This document shows positions 1 through 4,681 of a DNA stretch of 6,027 nt, piece after piece; position 1 is the first letter of the stretch; each line of letters begins with the position of its first letter. The notes under the pieces were generated by a model. It was not told the origin of the DNA and searched no databases. It saw nothing but the letters and a program-made list of their open reading frames with translations. The stretch covers positions 1 to 6,027 of the forward strand of contig JAIOTL010000319.1 in NCBI GenBank assembly GCA_021106775.1. Direction: 5' to 3'. The position numbers and the translations under genes are program-made. Source of the stretch: Planctomycetota bacterium. GTDB lineage: Bacteria; Planctomycetota; UBA8742; SKZP01; JAIOTL01.

Positions 1-182
1 AACAGAGTCAGCAGAATTACTCCAATCGGCAGAAGTATTACCCAACCTGGCATTCCCTTTCCGCGATATTTTCTCAGTTCATTTAGTGTAACAACGAACC
101 AGATGATTCCGTAAATACCAAGTGAAAAAATTATTGCTAAAATCAATATTATTGGATTTCGATGCTTTCCAATTTTACCCAC
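1..182 (-). CDS. DUF4234-type small membrane protein, N-terminal part (runs off window)
   Basis: Sixty codons are visible before the frame leaves the left edge, so the C-terminus is missing. I start it at a GTG (180-182) because a clean AGGAG lies six bases upstream and because the encoded N-terminus has the DUF4234 pattern: a short basic head (GKIGKHRNP), a hydrophobic helix at about residues 10-33 containing SLGIYGIIWF, a short polar linker (LNELRKYRGKGMPGW), then a second helix from about residue 47. In DUF4234 proteins the Asn/Ser-Pro before helix 1, the G-[IL]-Y-x-[IL]-x-W core and the late Trp are typical. The family is a small integral membrane protein of unknown biochemical role. The gene is AT-rich like the other membrane genes here and carries its own promoter, so it need not be cotranscribed with the kelch gene upstream. 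Family recognition is by eye from the motif; function is unknown. Confidence 0.72.
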   Translation of the reverse strand, partial: MGKIGKHRNPIILILAIIFSLGIYGIIWFVVTLNELRKYRGKGMPGWVILLPIGVILLTL

Positions 183-188
183 AATATG

Positions 189-193
189 CTCCT
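189..193 (-). promoter_or_regulatory. Ribosome binding site for the DUF4234 gene
   Basis: AGGAG on the minus strand, six bases before the GTG at 180-182. This is the strongest Shine-Dalgarno sequence near any start in the window and decides the choice of GTG in a stretch with no suitable ATG. Confidence 0.7.
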
Positions 194-208
194 GTCAGTA
201 TAGGATAT

Positions 209-236
209 ATTATAGTACAATTGTAAGAATTTTCAA
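209..236 (-). promoter_or_regulatory. Sigma70-like promoter for the DUF4234 gene
   Basis: On the minus strand, TTGAAA (231-236) and a perfect TATAAT (209-214) are separated by 16 bases. Transcription would begin near 200-203, giving a leader of about 20 bases that contains the AGGAG site. It lies in the 113-base gap after the kelch stop codon, so the DUF4234 gene has its own start of transcription. Confidence 0.6.
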
Positions 237-295
237 ACATTTATTGGAATTTCTGCCAGTAAAAGCAAGTTATAATAGCCAGATTGGAATTCAGA

Positions 296-1288
296 TTATT
301 CCATGTTTATCTTGTAAACACGCGAATGCACCATGTCGAGGTTGCCGAGTTCCGCCCATCCCCCAAGGTTGAAAATCGCTTCCTCCGAGTTCGCGGATAT
401 CCCGCCGAACGTGTTTTCGATGATTCTACCGAGTATCATCGGCTTTTTCTCCGCCATCCCAAAGCCCTGCCACTTATAACTGTCGAGACCGCCAAACATG
501 TACACATGCCCGTTACGAACACAGCTTCCAAACTGTGCACCTGCAAGCGAAAGGTCGGCGATTTGCGTAATTGTGTCCCAAAAAACATCAAATTCCTCAA
601 CAGTCGCCGATGCCACGACTATATTTCCATCCTTCGACCCACCAAGAATGTATGCTTTGCCGTCCCAAAAGCCCGCAGTACCTGAATGCCGCGGCTCTGT
701 CAGCATCGATAACATAACCGTTGAACCAACCGGGGGGATATATTTTTCAATCGTGCCCAGAACAACATCACCAGTGCTTTTCCCGCCGAAAACGTAAATA
801 TTCGTTCCATCCGTCGTCGCTGACACTCCCGCTTTCGCTTCGCTCAAATGCCCGTCAACCGCCAGAGTGCTACCGTCAAAAACCAGCACCTCGCTTGTGT
901 ACATGCTTGAATCAGTGTCAAAACCGCCTAAAATGTATATTCTGTCGTTGAGCGCGATTGCAGAGGTGTAAATCCGTCTGTCAGGCAGCAATTCTTTATG
1001 TGTATCCCATTCATCGTCATCAATATCATACTCGAAAATCTCGCGATGCCCCTGACGTGTTACGTTTTCCCATCCGCCGAATGTGTACAGCGTTTCATCA
1101 ATCACACCCGCGCATCCGAACGCTCGTGCTGCCGGCATGTCCTCAACCCGCTCAGGCATTCGAACCGCCCAATCAAACTTTTTATACAGATTTCTTGTGC
1201 CTATGTTCCAGAACACGCGAATATTCACGCGAGTCGGATAATCGGTCGTCGAAAGAGTCGGAGTATCAGCAACAGTGAAGCCGAACAT
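296..1288 (-). CDS. Kelch-repeat beta-propeller protein, main (C-terminal) part
   Basis: Six kelch repeats are visible, each ending a strand in hydrophobic residues followed by Gly-Gly: YTFGG (residues 68-72), YILGG (118-122), YVFGG (165-169), YILGG (213-217), YMFGG (263-267) and the degenerate FNLGG (306-310). Most blades also carry the aromatic or Trp position after the doublet (EYDIDDDEW, EEFDVFW). Six blades make a complete propeller, a fold used for protein or glycan binding and in some oxidases; no catalytic residues are recognisable. Residues 1-45 are not kelch and read as the last strands of a beta-sandwich domain (FGFTVADT..., VNIRVFW). The ATG at 1286-1288 has a chance-looking AAGGA seven bases upstream, but the same frame stays open and protein-like to 1390, with no ATG, GTG or TTG. 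I therefore regard this as the downstream part of a gene that really starts at 1587 and is broken by a frameshift. The joined protein would be about 430 residues and exported. Confidence 0.85.
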   Translation of the reverse strand: MFGFTVADTPTLSTTDYPTRVNIRVFWNIGTRNLYKKFDWAVRMPERVEDMPAARAFGCAGVIDETLYTFGGWENVTRQGHREIFEYDIDDDEWDTHKELLPDRRIYTSAIALNDRIYILGGFDTDSSMYTSEVLVFDGSTLAVDGHLSEAKAGVSATTDGTNIYVFGGKSTGDVVLGTIEKYIPPVGSTVMLSMLTEPRHSGTAGFWDGKAYILGGSKDGNIVVASATVEEFDVFWDTITQIADLSLAGAQFGSCVRNGHVYMFGGLDSYKWQGFGMAEKKPMILGRIIENTFGGISANSEEAIFNLGGWAELGNLDMVHSRVYKINME

Positions 1289-1329
1289 GTACGATTCCTT
1301 GCTGTTGCCTGAAATATGCGCAGGACTCG

Positions 1330-1587
1330 TTACAACCGTCTTCGCATATTCGCTGTTGAGGTCGCCAATCTGACCCGCTGTCGTCGAAAGTTAAATTCCA
1401 CACGCCGAATTTCGATACTTCTCAAGCTAGTGTTCTCAATCTCGAAATATATCGGCACAACCTGTCCTGCAAAGACATTCTCAGGCACAATGAGATTTAT
1501 TATTTCAGGTATTGTATCGTCGAATGTGCAGTTTACACCTTGTATAATCAGAAACAGAAGCATAAGTGTTATGAATATCTGCCGCAT
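1330..1587 (-). CDS. Signal peptide and N-terminal strands of the kelch protein, frameshifted off the main part
   Basis: The first 20 or so residues are a typical export signal: MRQ, a hydrophobic core (IFITLMLLFLII), then a polar QGVNC region. The Cys is not in a proper lipobox, since Asn precedes it, so signal peptidase I cleavage is more likely than lipidation. Residues 25-67 look like strands of an immunoglobulin-like domain (VFAGQVVPIYF, EIENTSLRSIEI, RVEFNF). After that the frame turns into arginine-rich nonsense (RRQRVRL...) and stops at 1330-1332. In the -1 frame, open from 1390 down, the reading continues sensibly (AGQIGDLNSEYAKTVV) and runs straight into the kelch repeats. One missing base between about 1370 and 1390 explains this. 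The start has GGAG six bases upstream. Read alone it would be an 85-residue secreted fragment; I think it is half of a broken gene or an assembly error. Confidence 0.75.
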   Translation of the reverse strand: MRQIFITLMLLFLIIQGVNCTFDDTIPEIINLIVPENVFAGQVVPIYFEIENTSLRSIEIRRVEFNFRRQRVRLATSTANMRRRL

Positions 1588-1591
1588 AATC

Positions 1592-1613
1592 TTCTCCGCT
1601 TTTTCATATTATA
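1592..1613 (-). promoter_or_regulatory. Possible -10 box and ribosome site of the kelch gene
   Basis: On the minus strand a perfect TATAAT lies at 1608-1613, about 20 bases before the start codon at 1587, and GGAG sits six bases before that codon. No good -35 hexamer is found at the right distance (the best is AACGGA), so the promoter call is tentative. The spacing leaves a very short leader. Confidence 0.35.
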
Positions 1614-1667
1614 ACGGTTCAAGTGCAGATTCCGTTTGCTTTATGATATTTTAAACTTCTTCGAGAA

Positions 1668-2339
1668 TTAAAAATCGTCATAATCATCATCAAATTGAAG
1701 AGTAAATTCATTATTTTCCTGAGTGCATGTTTCGAAGTCTGACAACTCAAGCATCGGGAGTTCTTCTTGTTCATCACTGTGATATGGCTCAACCATTTTT
1801 GACATGGGTCTTTCTCTTCTTTGTCTTTCTGTGGATTTTTCTTTTCTTGCAGCCAAGTCGAATTCTCTTTTTTCGAGATATTCCTTAAATTTTTCCTGCA
1901 CAATAAATACATAGATTGCTAATGAAAAAACAACTGAAATCAGCATTGGGATGCCGATTGCTACTATAGTCGCATCTGACAGATTTCTTGTAGGTGCATG
2001 GATAAATAGAAACCCGAATGTGTAAAATATCGTCAGCAAAGGTAATAAGCCGATTTTCCATGAAATACTTGCTTCCAATCCGTTATACTCTCGGGTTTCA
2101 GCAAGTTTATTCGGAATCGCAAACCATTGCGCAGCAATTAATACTATGAATAATTCGAAAATATGCCTGATTAAGATTAAAATCGTTGAAACCGCTAGTA
2201 TTGGTTTATACAAAAAAACCTTTAATGTTTTGAGTCTGATTGAAAGATAAAAAAGCCAAATAAAAGAGAACAACCCGAGTGTTAGAATCGATAATGCTGC
2301 GAGAACGTAAGGATTTCGGTAGATATCGCGAATATACAT
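1668..2339 (-). CDS. Four-helix membrane protein with DUF4234-like N-terminus and acidic C-terminal tail
   Basis: The 223-residue product has four predicted membrane helices at about residues 11-32, 47-70, 96-113 and 124-147. The start (YRNPYVLAALSILTLGLFSFIWLFYL) follows the DUF4234 plan of Asn-Pro, helix, L-G-hydrophobic, then Trp-hydrophobic-Tyr, but no second DUF4234 signature is clear, so membership is uncertain. After helix 4 comes a charged, probably helical stretch (148-178: many Lys, Arg and Glu), then a tail (182-223) with no Lys or Arg and about 15 acidic residues, ending in an Asp/Tyr/Phe cluster. Helix count and charge suggest that both termini face the cytoplasm. The start is supported by GGAG ten bases upstream. 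It is divergent from the plus-strand paralogue genes and 80 bases upstream of the kelch gene in the same direction. Function is unknown; an acidic cytoplasmic tail could bind a basic partner or cations, but that is speculation. Confidence 0.8.
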   Translation of the reverse strand: MYIRDIYRNPYVLAALSILTLGLFSFIWLFYLSIRLKTLKVFLYKPILAVSTILILIRHIFELFIVLIAAQWFAIPNKLAETREYNGLEASISWKIGLLPLLTIFYTFGFLFIHAPTRNLSDATIVAIGIPMLISVVFSLAIYVFIVQEKFKEYLEKREFDLAARKEKSTERQRRERPMSKMVEPYHSDEQEELPMLELSDFETCTQENNEFTLQFDDDYDDF

Positions 2340-2485
2340 TTTTATATATCTCCACTAAAATCATTTTAAATATATTATGTTCAATGTTATTATACATTCA
2401 ATGCAATCAGAAGTTTAACAAAATGTATGATTGTCGCAGAGATAATTCTCATGCAATCTAAAAATAATGATGCGGAAGAATGACG
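2340..2485. promoter_or_regulatory. AT-rich divergent promoter region
   Basis: This gap separates the minus-strand gene starting at 2339 from the plus-strand operon starting at 2486, so it should hold promoters for both. On the minus strand a perfect TATAAT lies at 2389-2394, but only a weak -35 (TTAAAC, 18 bases away) accompanies it. On the plus strand the best -10 is GATAAT at 2441-2446, also without a convincing -35. The 8-mer ATGCAATC occurs twice in direct orientation, at 2401-2408 and 2451-2458, exactly 50 bases apart. Promoter positions are tentative; the divergent role follows from gene layout. Confidence 0.45.
2474..2478 (+). promoter_or_regulatory. Ribosome site that sets the start of the first paralogue
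   Basis: GGAAG ends one base before an ATG at 2480 but seven bases before the in-frame ATG at 2486. Only the second spacing is workable, so translation should start at 2486. The paralogue alignment agrees, since that start gives the MK-initial, gap-free match to the third gene. Confidence 0.65.
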
Positions 2486-3199
2486 ATGAAAAGAATGACA
2501 CCGAAAAAGCGAAAATCCCATGGAATCGCGTGTACCATTTTTGGCGCATTATTATTGATAGCATGGATTATTTTAATGCTTACAAAAAAAGCAGTCTCGT
2601 CTGCCACATATATGAATGGTCTATTAGCAATATTTTGGTTCACTGAAGGTATTTACACTTTAGCTACGCTTAGAACATATAAAGAGAAATATTTTCCCGA
2701 TAGATCTTTTGCTACCCCCGTATCTGCTGATGGTTCTCCCCTTGAAGACAATTCAGAAAAGTTGAATGAAGAAATAAAAAAGGAAGCACATAAATACTCA
2801 ATTGATGATTACAATAAAGCAAGAATCCATATATTTGCAATTTTAACTGGAATTATTCTTATATACATTATTGCGCCAGATTTCCCGGATGAAATGTTTA
2901 TTGGCTTTTTGATATTTGGTATAATTGCTTTTTTGTTACTGAGACTCAAACTTTCTCCAAAAGCTGAAAAATATAATAAACTGATTATTACGTTTGTCGG
3001 TTTTGGACTTATGTTAGGGGCTCTGATTTATATTATTGTTGCGTATATTCTGCGTATTAATGTCATTGTTTCCGCAATTATAGGTTTGGGAGCATTTATC
3101 GGGGGAGCTTTGATACTTTTCCTTAGCATGTACAAAAGTTACAAGAAAAATATGAATCGTGAGAAATATGATACAACTGATGAATTAACTGAAAGTTAG
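2486..3199 (+). CDS. Paralogue A: six-helix membrane protein with [T/S]PK motif and conserved polar loop
   Basis: No known family is recognised. With the start at 2486 (an in-frame ATG at 2480 is too close to the GGAAG ribosome site) the product is 237 residues. It begins with a basic head, MKRMTPKKRKSHGI, followed by helices at about 14-33 and 40-62. A polar loop (about 63-112) contains YKEKYFPDR, TPVS, DGSPL and DNSEKL. Further helices follow at about 113-131, 136-154, 166-188 and 192-214, and the tail is charged. Lys/Arg flanking suggests that the head, loop and tail are cytoplasmic. Residues 1-110 align without a gap to paralogue C. A second, weaker copy of the head motif (LSPKAEKYNK, 156-165) precedes helix 5, hinting at internal duplication. 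It is the first gene of a tight operon; the next start is nine bases after its TAG. Very AT-rich. The role may be in the envelope or membrane, but there is no catalytic signature. Confidence 0.82.
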   Translation: MKRMTPKKRKSHGIACTIFGALLLIAWIILMLTKKAVSSATYMNGLLAIFWFTEGIYTLATLRTYKEKYFPDRSFATPVSADGSPLEDNSEKLNEEIKKEAHKYSIDDYNKARIHIFAILTGIILIYIIAPDFPDEMFIGFLIFGIIAFLLLRLKLSPKAEKYNKLIITFVGFGLMLGALIYIIVAYILRINVIVSAIIGLGAFIGGALILFLSMYKSYKKNMNREKYDTTDELTES

Positions 3200-3208
3200 T
3201 GAGTTAAT

Positions 3209-4000
3209 ATGAAACGTTATACACCTAAAAGTATTAGAAATGACGGTATTATAACTTTAATTGTTGGATTGCTGTTGCTAATTGTTTCGTCAGTTCTGTT
3301 GATTTTTTACTTTGAAGATTTAAGAAATTGGGGTTTTGCATCTCTTGTATTGGGTCTATATTTGTTTATTGACGGGACACATCGGGCTGTTAATTACAAA
3401 GAGATTGTAGATAAGATAATTTCAGAAGCAAATCCTGATACAGTTTATAACATCAACACAATTAGTGAAGATATTACAGATGAACTTGTTGAGCAAATTC
3501 TTACTGCAAAATTTACAAAAAAACCGAAAGAAAAGTTGATAACTCCAAAGCACAGAAAACGTGATGCCTATCTCTCATTAATTTTTGGTCTTTTATTTCT
3601 GACAGGACTCGTAACTTCTGTTTTACATGAAAGACAACCATTGTTTCAAATTCTTTTATTTGAAGGAATTTTTCTGTTTTCAATAATAAATGGTTACTAT
3701 AAGTTGAAAACCATGAGAAAATATAAAAGGAAATATTTCAAAGACAAAACATTCGCCATACCCATGGCTGATGACGATTCAATCCTCATAGACAATACGG
3801 AAGAGTATCTTGACGACTTAGTCTATCAAGAACAAGATAATCTAATTGCAAGCAATATTGCGATTATTCTTGTAATTGCTTTGATAATACTAACTATAAG
3901 TGCCTATTTTCGTTCTTTTGCAGTCGCAATTGTCATAGTTACTGTCGTGCTGAGCGCCTTCGGAATAATTTTTCTAAGACGATATAATAAATTCAAGTAA
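3209..4000 (+). CDS. Paralogue B: duplicated form of the same membrane protein family
   Basis: This 263-residue protein starts like paralogue A (MKRYTPKSIRNDGI), with helices at about 14-34 and 42-58. A long soluble segment (59-118) follows, containing YKEIVDK and SEDITDELVEQ, which looks like a worn-down copy of the family loop. At residue 110 the head motif reappears (LITPKHRKRDAY), followed by another helix pair (119-138, 147-163) and a recognisable family loop (172-200: KYKRKYFKDKTF, then DDDS and IDNTEE). Two last helices lie at 211-230 and 236-256. The protein is therefore two head-hairpin-loop units in tandem plus a C-terminal hairpin. The second loop has lost the Pro of YFPD and the Gly of DGS that A and C share. 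The ribosome site is GTGAG, five bases before the ATG and overlapping the TAG of A, so cotranslation with A is likely. Function unknown. Confidence 0.82.
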   Translation: MKRYTPKSIRNDGIITLIVGLLLLIVSSVLLIFYFEDLRNWGFASLVLGLYLFIDGTHRAVNYKEIVDKIISEANPDTVYNINTISEDITDELVEQILTAKFTKKPKEKLITPKHRKRDAYLSLIFGLLFLTGLVTSVLHERQPLFQILLFEGIFLFSIINGYYKLKTMRKYKRKYFKDKTFAIPMADDDSILIDNTEEYLDDLVYQEQDNLIASNIAIILVIALIILTISAYFRSFAVAIVIVTVVLSAFGIIFLRRYNKFK

Positions 4001-4044
4001 TTCCAATGAATATATCGATAATTTATTAGACGAAAGAAATCAAA

Positions 4045-4617
4045 ATGAAAATACCATCACCTAAATCAAGAATTTCATTTGGAATCTTTCAGATAATTTT
4101 TGGATTGTTTCAATTTGGAATGGTTTTACTAGCGTATGTAAATAGAAATACATTTGACGGAACGTCCTATATTATGATGTATGCAGGATTTACTTTATTA
4201 TGCTCGGGAACATTTACTTTAATGACGATCAAAAAGTATAAAGATAGGTATTTCCCAGACCGAAGATTCTCAACACCGGTTTCACCCGATGGTTCGCCAC
4301 TTAAAGATAATTCAGCAAAGCTTCAAAAAGAAGTACTGAAAGATGCAAGTCGCTTTACTGAGAAAGATTACGAGAATATGAAACTTGGTTTATTGTTTAT
4401 TGTTATATATTACCTTGGGATTGTTGCCTTTTACTTCAATCTACCTGATTTTGAAACTTGGGTTTTTGCAATAATTACAATTTTTATGATTGCACTTTCA
4501 TTATTTCTATATTTTTACAGTAAATACATGTTGAGAAAAAACAGAATAAAAAATCGGCAAAAACTAGATAATAAGCATCGATATAAATCAGTAGATAGGA
4601 ATGAAAAAAAACCGTGA
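4045..4617 (+). CDS. Paralogue C: four-helix member of the same family
   Basis: The 190-residue product is collinear with paralogue A from residue 1 to about 110 without gaps: head MKIPSPKSRISFGI, helices at 12-31 and 41-60, then the loop with KYKDRYFPDR, TPVS, DGSPL and DNSAKL at the same residue numbers as in A. Helices 3 and 4 (113-132, 138-158) also correspond, with a shared LPDF/APDF turn between them. The protein then ends in a very basic tail (159-190, KNRIKNRQK...HRYKSVDRNEKKP) instead of the third helix pair of A. It begins 44 bases after the stop of B with only a weak site (GAAAG), and is probably the last gene of the operon. Its last codons lie inside the terminator of the convergent oxidoreductase gene: the NEKKP codons cover the T-tract and the TGA lies in the stem. 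The basic tail suggests a cytoplasmic C-terminus. Function unknown. Confidence 0.82.
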   Translation: MKIPSPKSRISFGIFQIIFGLFQFGMVLLAYVNRNTFDGTSYIMMYAGFTLLCSGTFTLMTIKKYKDRYFPDRRFSTPVSPDGSPLKDNSAKLQKEVLKDASRFTEKDYENMKLGLLFIVIYYLGIVAFYFNLPDFETWVFAIITIFMIALSLFLYFYSKYMLRKNRIKNRQKLDNKHRYKSVDRNEKKP

Positions 4618-4629
4618 CCGAAGCCACGG
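4604..4629 (-). terminator. Rho-independent terminator of the oxidoreductase gene
   Basis: Read on the minus strand, this is CCGTGGC, a TTCG loop, then GTCACGG: seven pairs with one G-T wobble, closed by C-G around a UUCG tetraloop, the most stable common loop. Eight T residues follow (4604-4611). It lies about 50 bases after the oxidoreductase stop at 4682. In the plus direction the hairpin is followed by AATTTACAG rather than a T run, so it should end the plus-strand operon only weakly, if at all. Confidence 0.88.
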
Positions 4630-4681
4630 AATTTACAGATTTTGTATGATTTTCAAACCAAATTGGATTTGTGCAAAGGGC

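Noticed and set aside
246..293. Near-repeats of TTGGAATT and GCCAG in the gap after the kelch stop
   Set aside because: Short, direct rather than inverted, and not at any element boundary, so neither a terminator nor a transposon end.
284..1312. Several plus-strand open frames of about 75-133 codons opposite the kelch gene (for example 284-685, 498-797, 958-1278)
   Set aside because: They mirror a better-supported minus-strand gene with recognisable kelch repeats, are rich in Cys, Arg and Pro as antisense translations tend to be, and contain no domain I recognise.
1370..1400. Programmed -1 ribosomal frameshift in the kelch gene
   Set aside because: The shift direction fits, but no X-XXY-YYZ slippery heptamer is in frame near the junction and no strong downstream hairpin is evident by eye.
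1519..1587. Lipoprotein signal on the kelch protein
   Set aside because: A Cys follows the hydrophobic core, but the preceding residues (GVN) do not fit a lipobox, which needs Gly, Ala or Ser just before the Cys.
1316..1654. Plus-strand open frame over the kelch N-terminus
   Set aside because: It overlaps the signal peptide and frameshift region of the minus-strand gene and has no ribosome site or recognisable domain.
1648..1675. AT-rich imperfect inverted repeat (11 pairs, one bulge, one mismatch, CGA loop) at the stop of the 1668-2339 gene
   Set aside because: It contains a single G-C pair and no T run follows on either strand, so I do not call it a terminator.
1619..1912. Minus-strand 97-codon frame with a Lys-rich product
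   Set aside because: It lies out of frame inside the 3' end of the four-helix membrane protein gene, whose reading is clearly better.
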